Shown here: piece by piece, positions 8,798 to 15,823 of the stretch
Numbering within the stretch: position 1 is the first letter of the stretch
How the letters are laid out: the number at the start of each line of letters is the position of its first letter
NCBI GenBank assembly: GCA_016650365.1
Contig: JAENVV010000006.1
Coordinates: 1-38,323, forward strand
Reading direction: 5' to 3'
DNA length: 38,323 nt
DNA from: Acidimicrobiia bacterium
GTDB lineage: Bacteria > Actinomycetota > Acidimicrobiia > Spongiisociales > JAENVV01
The notes under the pieces: generated by a model
Database searches by the model: none
What the model was told of the DNA's origin: nothing
What the model saw: the letters and a program-made list of their open reading frames with translations, nothing else
Translations under genes and position numbers: made by a program

Positions 8798-8803
8798 AGG
8801 CTA
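8798..8803 (-). promoter_or_regulatory. Putative -10 box (TAGCCT) for gpsA
   Basis: Read on the minus strand, TAGCCT is followed by six bases and then the gpsA ATG, consistent with a leaderless message. Confidence 0.5.
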
Positions 8804-8922
8804 CTGCCAATCGGCCCGAGGGGTGGGAGGTGACGCGGGTTACCCGAATCGTGGGATGGGACGAACCGGACGGTGTGAGGCGCCAAGTGGGATTCTTCCT
8901 AGGCGATTGGATCGGTCTCGGG

Positions 8923-8928
8923 TAGGAT
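8923..8928 (+). promoter_or_regulatory. Putative -10 box (TAGGAT) for the first FlgM-like gene
   Basis: TAGGAT ends nine bases before ATG 8938. A GGGAG just before the ATG is too close to act as a normal ribosome binding site. Confidence 0.4.
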
Positions 8929-8937
8929 ATCGGGAGT

Positions 8938-9150
8938 ATGGGGGCTTCAGGTGACATGTTGGGCGCGGATCCGTTCTCGGACGTCGATCCTTTTGAAGGT
9001 GGCCCCCACCTGTCTCCGATGGCGACTCCCGCCGAACGCAAGGCTCTTATAGGCGAGTTGCGTGGCCTCATCCAAACCGGCGACTACAAGGTTGACGTGG
9101 AAGTCGTCGCGTTCGCCGTGATGCGCGAAGGCCGCTGGGAAACTCTCTAA
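8938..9150 (+). CDS. Small FlgM-like (anti-sigma-28 type) protein
   Basis: A 70-residue acidic protein. Its second half reads ELRGLIQTGDYKVDVEVVAF, which matches the C-terminal sigma-binding helix-turn-helix pattern of FlgM (I..G.Y.vd...vA..m). In flagellated bacteria FlgM holds the flagellar sigma factor inactive. No flagellar gene or sigma factor is present in the window, so the true partner is unknown. The N-terminal 30 residues are Gly/Asp/Pro-rich and look disordered, as in FlgM. The neighbour at 9201 carries a related motif, suggesting a duplicated pair. The call rests on a short motif, so it is tentative. Confidence 0.6.
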   Translation: MGASGDMLGADPFSDVDPFEGGPHLSPMATPAERKALIGELRGLIQTGDYKVDVEVVAFAVMREGRWETL

Positions 9151-9200
9151 TCCGCCAGGGTTTTCCTTAATTACCCGCGATCGCCTGCCGATGGTATTGA

Positions 9201-9407
9201 GTGCACAAGAAAGACTCGACCACGTGGTGGACCCGGCGACTGAGCGAACTGGCTGACCGGATCGCCGCCGACGATTACTGGATACCCGCTGAAGACATCG
9301 CTCATGCCATTCTGTTCGGGCGCCCAAAATGGGGCGACAACCCGATCCCGGTTGGGTCGATTCGTGACGAGGAACTTTCCAACGCCGGACGTCGACCTTC
9401 CCGATAG
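9201..9407 (+). CDS. Small protein with a second FlgM-like motif
   Basis: A 68-residue predicted protein starting at GTG 9201; the codon just upstream in frame is a stop, so no earlier start exists. Residues ~14-36 (ELADRIAADDYWIPAEDIAH and then AILFG) fit the same I..g.Y.v....iA..il pattern as the gene at 8938, and a tryptophan follows at a similar distance in both (REGRW versus RPKW). I infer they are divergent paralogues. There is no clear ribosome binding site before the GTG and the 50-base gap to the upstream gene is A/T-rich. It could be a conserved small DNA- or protein-binding regulator; no function is assigned. Confidence 0.45.
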   Translation: MHKKDSTTWWTRRLSELADRIAADDYWIPAEDIAHAILFGRPKWGDNPIPVGSIRDEELSNAGRRPSR

Positions 9408-9449
9408 GGCCTCGACCTTGGCACCAGGACAAAGCCGGCATTAAAAAAC

Positions 9450-9478
9450 GAGGCTCCGGTTGGGGGTTCCGGAGCCTC
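9450..9478 (-). terminator. Intrinsic terminator for the DUF368 transcript
   Basis: A perfect 10-bp stem (GAGGCTCCGG / CCGGAGCCTC) with a 9-base loop. On the minus strand it is followed by CGTTTTTTAA, so it terminates minus-strand transcription coming from the DUF368 gene. On the plus strand there is no T-run after the stem. Confidence 0.85.
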
Positions 9479-9615
9479 TACTCCCGAAGGAGCCAAGCGA
9501 GAGTCGTAGCGAGTACGGCGCCAGGGTAAGACCGTGCTCAACTGCTCGCCCTTTTTGGGGGTTGCACCGGATTGCTCCGGTACCTGATCATCGTATCGGC
9601 ATCGATCGCGCAGTG
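9479..9615 (-). other. Structured 3' untranslated region of the DUF368 transcript
   Basis: Between the DUF368 stop and the terminator lie about 137 bases without a convincing gene. They contain at least two small hairpins: ACCGGA-TTGC-TCCGGT at 9566-9581 and CTCC-CGAA-GGAG at 9481-9492, plus a C-run/A-run/G-run element near 9550-9565. It may be a structured 3' UTR or the source of a small RNA. I could not match it to tRNA, SRP RNA, RNase P, tmRNA or a known riboswitch. Confidence 0.35.
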
Positions 9616-10527
9616 TCAAGCAGTTCTATTTGGTGCGCGCACAGCGTGGTCGACTGACACCACAACTGCCGCACCGACCAGAGCCAACCCGACTGCCAAA
9701 ACGGCCCGCGAATTGAGGATTGGGCTCGTCAGGGAATCGGTAACACAGTGTCCATCTGCACCAATGGTCTGGCAGATTCGCCATGGCCAAATCTTCCAGA
9801 GTGAGCCCGCCATGAACCCGGACAGGATGGCCAGGGTCAGGTCCGCCCGGGTATTCAGCAGCCTTCGCAACAGCCGGGCGAACAGGCCAAGTCCGATCAC
9901 GATACCGCTCACAAAGATCAACAACGTGCCGAAGTCCCTGGTCCGCACCGCGTCGAGAATGTTGTCGTATTGACCAAGTATGACGAGGATGAATGAGCCG
10001 GAGATGCCAGGGAGCACCATCGCGCAAATGGCGATGGCTCCAGCGGCGAACGTCGCGAACGCCGCCTTGGAACCGGTCGTCGGGGTTAACTGGACCACCA
10101 CGAGTCCGATGATGGCGCCCCCGATGAAGGCGACGGCAATCGGCGGCTTCCACGTCACTCTTCGCCCGATCACATATACGCTGGCGACCACCAGGCCGAA
10201 GAAGAAACCGAATAGGACAATGCGACCATCGGGGTCGTCGAGGAGTCGGCCGAGTGGTTCCGACAGCGTGAGAATGGCGGTGGCCATACCGGCCGCCAGG
10301 GTGAGTAGGAACGGAAGGCTGATAGTGCGGGCGAATTCGCGAAACTCGCGCTTGACGATGAGACGACCGCTGGTCACCCCGATAGAGATGATGGCGTTGA
10401 GCAGGCGATCGTAGATTCCAAACACGAGTGCGATGGTTCCGCCCGACACTCCCGGAACGAGGTCGGCGGCGCCCATCACGAATCCGGTCACGATAACGGG
10501 GATCTTGGACTGTTCTGTCTCGGACAT
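9616..10527 (-). CDS. DUF368 family undecaprenyl-phosphate translocase (PopT-like)
   Basis: A 303-residue multi-pass membrane protein of the DUF368 family, whose members (PopT) recycle undecaprenyl phosphate across the membrane for cell-wall polymer synthesis. Two copies of the family's inverted-repeat motif are visible: DLVPGVSGGTIAL near residue 18 and MVLPGISGSFILVILGQYD in the middle, along with about eight hydrophobic segments. The frame stays open for some 90 more codons upstream, but that stretch is Ser/Arg/Pro-rich and unlike a membrane protein; ATG 10527 begins MSETEQSK just before the first helix. It is divergent from the cytochrome c gene and ends in its own hairpin terminator after a 137-base 3' UTR. 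The role in this organism is inferred from the family. Confidence 0.88.
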   Translation of the reverse strand: MSETEQSKIPVIVTGFVMGAADLVPGVSGGTIALVFGIYDRLLNAIISIGVTSGRLIVKREFREFARTISLPFLLTLAAGMATAILTLSEPLGRLLDDPDGRIVLFGFFFGLVVASVYVIGRRVTWKPPIAVAFIGGAIIGLVVVQLTPTTGSKAAFATFAAGAIAICAMVLPGISGSFILVILGQYDNILDAVRTRDFGTLLIFVSGIVIGLGLFARLLRRLLNTRADLTLAILSGFMAGSLWKIWPWRICQTIGADGHCVTDSLTSPILNSRAVLAVGLALVGAAVVVSVDHAVRAPNRTA

Positions 10528-10580
10528 GCGACCAGTGACTCTAGAACCTTTCGGTCCCTGGCCTGTCGAACGGTCCGATC

Positions 10581-10586
10581 TAGACT
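10581..10586 (+). promoter_or_regulatory. Putative -10 box (TAGACT) for the cytochrome c gene
   Basis: TAGACT ends eight bases before ATG 10595; there is no purine-rich ribosome binding site in between. Confidence 0.45.
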
Positions 10587-10594
10587 CCTCGACG

Positions 10595-10900
10595 ATGCGC
10601 CTCGGTCTCCTGCTCGCCGCCTTGCTACTGGTTGTCTCTGCTTGTACGTCGGTTGATCCAAACGCGACCGGGCCAGAGGTTTTTGAGCAGGTGTGTGCCC
10701 GGTGCCATGGGATCAACCTTGACGGCGGAGTTGGCCCGTCGCTGGGTCCTGACTCGGAAGCGGCGTCCAAGCCGGACGAGTCATTGCTCACGACTATCAC
10801 CACCGGCCGCGCCAGGATGCCGTCCTTTCGAAATCAGCTCACTGAGGATCAGATCCGCGGGTTGGTTGAGTACATCCGGACGGTTCAGGGGGCCGGGTAG
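10595..10900 (+). CDS. Lipoprotein c-type cytochrome (monohaem)
   Basis: A small 101-residue exported electron carrier. The signal peptide ends in lipobox VSAC with lipidated Cys17. The haem site is CARCHG (Cys34, Cys37, His38), and Met75 in ARMPSF is the likely sixth iron ligand. The C-terminal helix LTEDQIRGLVEYIRTV is typical of class I cytochrome c. The frame is open from 10433, but that upstream part is antisense to DUF368; ATG 10595 begins the signal peptide. The last 16 bases overlap the end of convergent murI. Its redox partner is not visible nearby; the PQQ dehydrogenase at 131 could in principle donate electrons, which is speculation. Confidence 0.9.
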   Translation: MRLGLLLAALLLVVSACTSVDPNATGPEVFEQVCARCHGINLDGGVGPSLGPDSEAASKPDESLLTTITTGRARMPSFRNQLTEDQIRGLVEYIRTVQGAG

Positions 10901-11655
10901 ACCGCGGCGTCTTCGCTAAACATTTCGCTGAGTTGGCGTCGCATACGGACTGCATCGCCCGACGTCTCATATCGGATCCCGCCCTCAGCTCCGTCAAGTC
11001 GTATCGTGCGGCCGATCTGACGAGCGACCGCCTCGGCGGGATCGATGATCGCCACCCCCGGCCCGGCGACCTTGGCCACATGATCTGCGATCAACGAGTA
11101 ATGAGTACAGCCGAGGACCAGGGTGTCCGCACCTACCGTGACGAGGGGAGTCACGTACTCGCGCAGCAAGGCTTCAGTTTGCCGGCTATCTCCCAGACCA
11201 TCTTCGATCAGTTCCACGAGTCCAGGGCAAGCCTGGGTCAGGATCGTGCTCGTGCCGGCGTACTTCCTAATGAGCGAGCGGAGCCGCTCACCATTCACGG
11301 TGCCGCTCGTGGCGAGAACCCCGATGATTCCGGTCCGGGACGCCGCGACGGCCGGCTTCACTGCCGGCTCGATACCAACGAACGGCATGGCCGGATGTCG
11401 TTCCCGCATTCGATCGAGAGCCACATCGCTGGCCGTATTACAGGCGATGACCACGCCCTTGACGCCAGCCGCCAGCAACCGGTCGACCGCCATGACGGTG
11501 TAGTCGAAGACCTCTTCGCGAGTGCGATCGCCATATGGAGCGCGGCGTTGGTCGGCGAGATAGATGAATTGTTCGTTGGCGAACAGATGCCTGGCGTGGT
11601 GGAGGACCGATAGCCCTCCGAGACCGGAGTCGAAAATTCCAATCGGTTGACTCAT
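10885..11655 (-). CDS. murI: Glutamate racemase
   Basis: Makes D-glutamate for peptidoglycan in the cytoplasm. The two catalytic cysteines are present in ACNTAS (Cys72) and LGCTHYS (Cys183), and the N-terminal IFDSGLGGLSVL carries the conserved Asp10-Ser11. The length of 256 residues is normal. It is the last gene of a minus-strand run sufE-SDR-murI, three bases after the SDR stop. The C-terminal 16 bases of coding sequence overlap the cytochrome c gene on the other strand. Confidence 0.95.
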   Translation of the reverse strand: MSQPIGIFDSGLGGLSVLHHARHLFANEQFIYLADQRRAPYGDRTREEVFDYTVMAVDRLLAAGVKGVVIACNTASDVALDRMRERHPAMPFVGIEPAVKPAVAASRTGIIGVLATSGTVNGERLRSLIRKYAGTSTILTQACPGLVELIEDGLGDSRQTEALLREYVTPLVTVGADTLVLGCTHYSLIADHVAKVAGPGVAIIDPAEAVARQIGRTIRLDGAEGGIRYETSGDAVRMRRQLSEMFSEDAAVYPAP

Positions 11656-11658
11656 GGC

Positions 11659-12420
11659 CTACTTCGGGGCCATCCGGATGCCGCCATCCATGCGGATCGA
11701 TTCACCATTCATGTAGGAGTGATTCAGCAGAAACAGGGCGAGGTCGGCATACTCCGAAGGAAAGCCGAGCCTCTTTGGGTGCAGGACCTGTTCGGCCAGC
11801 GACAGACGGGCTGGTTCGGGCAGGCCCGCCAGGAGAGGAGTGTCGATAATGCCGGGAGCGATCGTGTTGACTCGAACGCCGATCGTGGAAAGATCTCTGG
11901 CGATGGGCAAGGTCATGCCCACAATGCCGCCTTTGGATGCCGAGTATGCGGCCTGCCCCACCTGACCGTCAAACGCCGCAACGGAGGCGGTGTTGACGAT
12001 GGCTCCCCGCTCATTTGAATCCTGAGGCTGATTTTTTGCCATGGCGGCGGCCGCCAACCGGATCGTGTTGAAGGTGCCGAGCAGGTTTATCTCGACGACT
12101 TTCCGGAACAGGTCGAGATCGTGAGGGACACCATCCCGATTGAGCGTTCGCGCCGGAGGTCCGATGCCGGCACAGTTGACGAGACCAAATAGGGGGGCCA
12201 TCTCGACGGCCGCATCGACCGCAACTTTCACCTGATCCTCCTGAGTTACGTCAGCGTGCACGTAGGCGCCACCAAGATCCTCGGCCAGGGTGCCTCCCAG
12301 GTCGTCCTGGAGGTCGACGATGACGACCTTCGCACCGCTACCGGCCACCCGGCGGGCGGTAGCGGCTCCGAGGCCGGATGCTCCACCGGTAATGATGACC
12401 GAAGTGCCAGAAAGATTCAT
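11659..12420 (-). CDS. SDR-family 3-hydroxyacyl-CoA dehydrogenase (type II, HSD10-like)
   Basis: A 253-residue NAD-dependent short-chain dehydrogenase. The cofactor motif is TGGASGLGAA, with Asp36 at the end of the second strand favouring NAD. The catalytic triad is Ser146, Tyr159 and Lys163 (YSASKGG). The overall pattern, including VNCAGIGPPARTL, GAIVNTASVAAFDGQVGQ and the C-terminal MNGESIRMDGG, resembles type II 3-hydroxyacyl-CoA dehydrogenases that oxidise 3-hydroxyacyl-CoA in beta-oxidation or isoleucine breakdown. It overlaps the sufE stop by four bases and lies just upstream of murI, with which it shares no obvious pathway. The exact substrate is inferred. Confidence 0.85.
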   Translation of the reverse strand: MNLSGTSVIITGGASGLGAATARRVAGSGAKVVIVDLQDDLGGTLAEDLGGAYVHADVTQEDQVKVAVDAAVEMAPLFGLVNCAGIGPPARTLNRDGVPHDLDLFRKVVEINLLGTFNTIRLAAAAMAKNQPQDSNERGAIVNTASVAAFDGQVGQAAYSASKGGIVGMTLPIARDLSTIGVRVNTIAPGIIDTPLLAGLPEPARLSLAEQVLHPKRLGFPSEYADLALFLLNHSYMNGESIRMDGGIRMAPK

Positions 12421-12890
12421 TCGGCTTCCTCGCTCGGCCGGGAAGGTGCGGCCCCGCTTGGCAGCTCAAGCTGATCGGATATCTGGCGCTTCAATCGGGC
12501 GACGATTGCCCCCATGCCTCGCAGCCGCTGGGGCGTGACGATGTCCTCCAGTCCGATGCCGTAGTAGAAATCGTTCGGCAGTTCGAGGATGGTGGTTGCC
12601 TGCTCGCCATTGAGCCCTTCGGCAAGGATGCCCGCGTACCCGCGTACCGTTGGGGCCTCAAGGGGGGATTCGAAAAACATGGTGACGGCTCCGTCCTTAT
12701 CGACCTCGGTAGCGAGGAAGAAAGGGCTCTGGCATTCATGGACCTGTTCAAGGCTGTCGCGGTTTTCGGCATAACGCGGCGGTAACGGCGGAACCCGATT
12801 CGAGTAGTCCAGAAGGGCCTGGATCCGAATCTCCTTGGGAGCACTTGCGAATAAGTCGACGATGCGTTGCAGCTTGGCTGGATAACTCAT
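12417..12890 (-). CDS. sufE: SufE-family cysteine desulfuration protein
   Basis: SufE accepts persulfide sulfur from a SufS cysteine desulfurase and passes it to the Fe-S scaffold. The active cysteine is Cys53 in HECQSPFF, where family members usually have GCQS. The preceding YSNRVPPLPPRY and the later IVARLKRQI helix fit the fold. 157 residues is normal. It is the first gene of a minus-strand run with the SDR and murI. No SufS or SufBCD genes are in the window; a rhodanese lies on the opposite strand at 13657. The ATG follows a TAAACT box by six bases. Confidence 0.85.
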   Translation of the reverse strand: MSYPAKLQRIVDLFASAPKEIRIQALLDYSNRVPPLPPRYAENRDSLEQVHECQSPFFLATEVDKDGAVTMFFESPLEAPTVRGYAGILAEGLNGEQATTILELPNDFYYGIGLEDIVTPQRLRGMGAIVARLKRQISDQLELPSGAAPSRPSEEAE

Positions 12891-12896
12891 GGAACC

Positions 12897-12902
12897 AGTT
12901 TA
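12897..12902 (-). promoter_or_regulatory. Putative -10 box (TAAACT) for sufE-SDR-murI
   Basis: On the minus strand TAAACT is followed by GGTTCC and the sufE ATG, giving a six-base spacing. Confidence 0.5.
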
Positions 12903-12975
12903 CGACGAGACCGTCCGTTTTGATTCCTTCGCCGCATCGACTCCGATCGAACGATCAGGATGGTTGACTGGCGGC

Positions 12976-13605
12976 ATGGAGCTCTATCGAGATCGTCGCC
13001 AGGCTGGCCGGGTGTTGGCCGCCCACCTGGCTTCTGCAGAACTGCCTGCCGATACCGTTGTCCTTGGTCTGCCACGAGGTGGCGTGATTTGTGCGAGGGA
13101 AGTCGCTGTGTCGTGCGGTGTTCGACCTGGCGCGCTCCTCGTTCGCAAGCTCGGGGTGCCGACCCAACCGGAGTTGACCTTCGGGGCCATCGCCTCTGGT
13201 GGTTTCATGGTGCTCAATCCGGAATTAGCCTCAAGGCTGTCGGCTGTAGAGATGGATCTCGTCGCGACTCGAGAGCGTAGGGAGCTCGAAAGGCGGGAGG
13301 CGGCATACGGTGCGAAGCAACTCGACCTGGAGGGACGAGTCGTTGTTCTGGTCGACGATGGACTGGCGACCGGGGCCACGATGCGCGTCGCCATTCAGGC
13401 GACGAGATCCCAATCGCCTGCCCGGGTAGTGGTCGCCGTTCCTGTCGCAGCAGGCGACGCCCTCGCCCTGGTAGCCGACCTCGCCGACCAGGTGGTTTGT
13501 CCACGTATCCCAGCCCGGTTCCGATCGGTTGGCGAGTGGTATCAGGAGTTCGCCGAGGTGACCGACGCACAGGTGATCAAGGTTCTGGCCGAGCCGCCTG
13601 GATGA
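12976..13605 (+). CDS. Phosphoribosyltransferase-domain protein
   Basis: A type I phosphoribosyltransferase-fold protein of about 209 residues. The PRPP-binding loop VDDGLATGAT is at residues 126-135, and LGLPRGGVICA and VRKLGVP match the stand-alone phosphoribosyltransferase family often annotated only by domain. The substrate is unknown; similar proteins occur in stress-related gene sets. The frame is open from an ATG at 12889, which shares bases with the sufE start on the other strand, but family members start near MELYRDRRQAG, so ATG 12976 is preferred. Neither start has a good ribosome binding site. Confidence 0.8.
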   Translation: MELYRDRRQAGRVLAAHLASAELPADTVVLGLPRGGVICAREVAVSCGVRPGALLVRKLGVPTQPELTFGAIASGGFMVLNPELASRLSAVEMDLVATRERRELERREAAYGAKQLDLEGRVVVLVDDGLATGATMRVAIQATRSQSPARVVVAVPVAAGDALALVADLADQVVCPRIPARFRSVGEWYQEFAEVTDAQVIKVLAEPPG

Positions 13606-13656
13606 ATTTGTCCTACCGGGGTAGTGTTAATGGAGAAGCCACTACGAGGATCGACT

Positions 13657-14532
13657 ATGACCGTTTCTGCCGACAGCGCCACCGAACACGCTCAGTATTT
13701 CAACCCCAGCAAACTTGTGTCGACCCAGTGGGTGGCTGACCACCTTGACGACCCCGACGTGGTGATTGTTGAAACCGACGAAGATGTCCTGCTCTACCTC
13801 ACCGGCCATATCCCGGGATCGGTCAAGATTGACTGGCACGATGACTTGAACGATCCACTGGTCCGTGACTACCTCGATGCCGATCGATTCGCCGAAATGG
13901 TCGGACGTAAAGGCATTGGCCGCGAGACGACTGTTGTCTTCTACGGAGACAACTTCAACTGGTGGGCCGCCTATGCCCTGTGGGTGTTCAGTTTGTTCGG
14001 CCACCCTGATACACGGTTGATGAACGGCGGTCGGATGAAATGGGTCGCCGAAGGCCGCCCTATGACGACGGATGGGTCGCCGGTGACTCCGGTCCGTTAC
14101 CCGGTCCCGGTCAGGAATGATGCGCCGATCCGGGCCTTCCGTGATGACGTCCTGGCCCACCTCGCCACGTCGGGACCGCTCGTCGACGTCCGATCACCCG
14201 AAGAGTTCTCGGGGGAGAAGCTGCATATGCCGGATTACCCGCAGGAGGGTGCCATGCGGGGTGGCCACATCCCGGGCGCGGTGTCAAAACCGTGGAAGGC
14301 GGCGGCCAACGACGATGGGACGTTTAAGTCGGCGGACGAACTGAGAGCCATCTACCAGGGCGAACTGGGACTTGGACTTGACGATGATATCGTCGCCTAT
14401 TGTCGGATCGGGGAGCGGTCGTCGCACACCTGGTTTGTGCTCACTCAACTCCTGGGGCACACCAACGTTCGTAACTATGACGGCTCCTGGACGGAGTGGG
14501 GGAACCTGGTTGGTGCACCAATCGAGAAATAG
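13657..14532 (+). CDS. Sulfurtransferase (rhodanese, two-domain)
   Basis: A 291-residue two-domain rhodanese of the thiosulfate or 3-mercaptopyruvate sulfurtransferase type. The N-terminal inactive domain includes [11 protein letters not shown] and [15 protein letters not shown]. The C-terminal catalytic domain has [23 protein letters not shown] and the active loop [10 protein letters not shown] with Cys249. It moves sulfane sulfur to acceptors such as cyanide or thiols. In many actinobacteria such a gene is next to sufE; here they are divergent with a phosphoribosyltransferase between. ATG 13657 is supported by the GAGGA ribosome binding site seven bases upstream; a TAGTGT box at 13622-13627 is a possible -10. 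Confidence 0.92.
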   Translation: MTVSADSATEHAQYFNPSKLVSTQWVADHLDDPDVVIVETDEDVLLYLTGHIPGSVKIDWHDDLNDPLVRDYLDADRFAEMVGRKGIGRETTVVFYGDNFNWWAAYALWVFSLFGHPDTRLMNGGRMKWVAEGRPMTTDGSPVTPVRYPVPVRNDAPIRAFRDDVLAHLATSGPLVDVRSPEEFSGEKLHMPDYPQEGAMRGGHIPGAVSKPWKAAANDDGTFKSADELRAIYQGELGLGLDDDIVAYCRIGERSSHTWFVLTQLLGHTNVRNYDGSWTEWGNLVGAPIEK

Positions 14533-14572
14533 CCGAACGGTTCAGGACTCGTCGAGTGATCTTGTCGTTGGC

Positions 14573-14578
14573 TAAGGT
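14573..14578 (+). promoter_or_regulatory. Putative -10 box (TAAGGT) for the AI-2E family gene
   Basis: TAAGGT ends six bases before GTG 14585, supporting that codon as a leaderless start. Confidence 0.45.
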
Positions 14579-14584
14579 TCTGAT

Positions 14585-15766
14585 GTGGAAAACGATGTAG
14601 ACGACACTCTGGGACCGGGGGCCGAACGCGGCCGTCTCCACGACATGCCTGGATGGGTTCCTCGAGCGGCGGCCGTGGCCGTCTTTACGATTTTGGCGAT
14701 TGCTGCGGCGCTGTGGATGCTTGTCCAGATTCGCTCGATCATCCTGGCGATGTTCGTCGCGTTGTTTCTGAGCTTCGCTCTGGAGCCGGCGGTGGTTCGT
14801 TTGGTTCGCCGCCGATGGAAACGTCCGCTCGCGACGTTCGCCGTCTTTATGGTCCTCGTCGGTTTCCTGTTCGGGTTTGTGGCCATCATGATTCCTCCGG
14901 TAGCCACCCAGATCGGGGTGGTTTCAGAACGACTTCCGGCTTTTGTCGAGTCGGCGATCGATTTTGCCGACAAACGATTTGGAGTCGCACTCACCGGCGA
15001 CACGATCCTCAGCTGGGCGACCGGTCTGGCAGACAATGCCAGCCTGTACGTCGACGACGTGTTGTTCCGGGTCATGGGCGCGGGGTCGTTTATCGGCAAT
15101 TTCATCGTGCAGTTGTTGTCGGTGCTCCTCTTCACCTACTACCTGCTGGCTGATGGACCGAATATCCGTCGTTCGTTGTTCGCTCGCTTCGAAGGTGAGC
15201 GACAGGCCGAGGTCATGCGTATTTGGGAGCTGGCCATCGATAAGACGGGTAGCTACGTTTACAGCCGCCTGCTCCTGGCGTTGGTGAGTTCGGCTTTTAC
15301 CTGGATTGCTCTGGCGATTATCGGTCTCCCCAACCCGCTGTCGCTCGGAATCTGGGTCGGGGTGATGTCACAATTCATTCCTGCTGTTGGAGCGTTCATC
15401 GGAGCGGCCCTGCCCGTAGCGATCGGATTGCTCACCGACTGGCGTCAAGCGGTAGCCGTGCTCATCGTGCTCGTGCTCTATCAGCAGTTTGAAAACCTGA
15501 TTCTCGCACCACGCATCACCGCTTCGACGATGTCGCTCCATCCGGCGGTCGGATTTGCGGCCGTGATGGCAGGCATCTCATTGATGGGAGCGCTCGGGGC
15601 GATCGTGGCCCTGCCGCTCGTTGCCATCATGCAGGCCTTTGTCTCTGCGTATTTTCAGGAGCATGAAGTGGTTGCCTCGCGTCTGACCGATGACGGCCTG
15701 ACCCCCCGACGGAAACCGAAGCCATCCAGCCGCGAAACGCCCGCCGATGGCGCTAGCGAGTCGTAG
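14585..15766 (+). CDS. AI-2E family membrane permease
   Basis: A 393-residue inner-membrane protein of the AI-2E (PerM/TqsA) family, whose members export small molecules or act as ion antiporters. About eight hydrophobic segments are visible in the usual pattern: a pair at residues ~27-65, one at ~75-105, then an amphipathic region and the C-terminal bundle. Family signatures include FTYYLLADG, IGLPNPLSLGIWVG, FIPAVGAFIGA and QQFENLILAPRI. A Lys/Arg/Pro-rich cytoplasmic tail ends the protein. The family name does not establish autoinducer transport here. The gene converges with the amylosucrase gene across a 56-base gap holding an inverted repeat. Confidence 0.9.
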   Translation: MENDVDDTLGPGAERGRLHDMPGWVPRAAAVAVFTILAIAAALWMLVQIRSIILAMFVALFLSFALEPAVVRLVRRRWKRPLATFAVFMVLVGFLFGFVAIMIPPVATQIGVVSERLPAFVESAIDFADKRFGVALTGDTILSWATGLADNASLYVDDVLFRVMGAGSFIGNFIVQLLSVLLFTYYLLADGPNIRRSLFARFEGERQAEVMRIWELAIDKTGSYVYSRLLLALVSSAFTWIALAIIGLPNPLSLGIWVGVMSQFIPAVGAFIGAALPVAIGLLTDWRQAVAVLIVLVLYQQFENLILAPRITASTMSLHPAVGFAAVMAGISLMGALGAIVALPLVAIMQAFVSAYFQEHEVVASRLTDDGLTPRRKPKPSSRETPADGASES

Positions 15767-15779
15767 GATCCGATCTCGG

Positions 15780-15823
15780 ACGGCGGTCAGATCCGTTGAA
15801 GTAATCATCTGACTTCCCGCCGT
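15780..15823. terminator. Imperfect hairpin between convergent genes, possible bidirectional terminator
   Basis: ACGGCGG-TCAGAT at 15780-15792 pairs with ATCTGA and CCGCCGT at 15807-15823, leaving a four-base bulge and a 14-base loop. It sits exactly between the AI-2E family stop and the amylosucrase stop. There is no T-run on either side, so the terminator role is inferred from position. Confidence 0.45.

Noticed and set aside
9479-9615. A tRNA, SRP RNA or known riboswitch in the DUF368 tail
   Set aside because: No T-loop sequence, no conserved SRP apical motif and no known aptamer core could be found; kept only as a structured 3' UTR.
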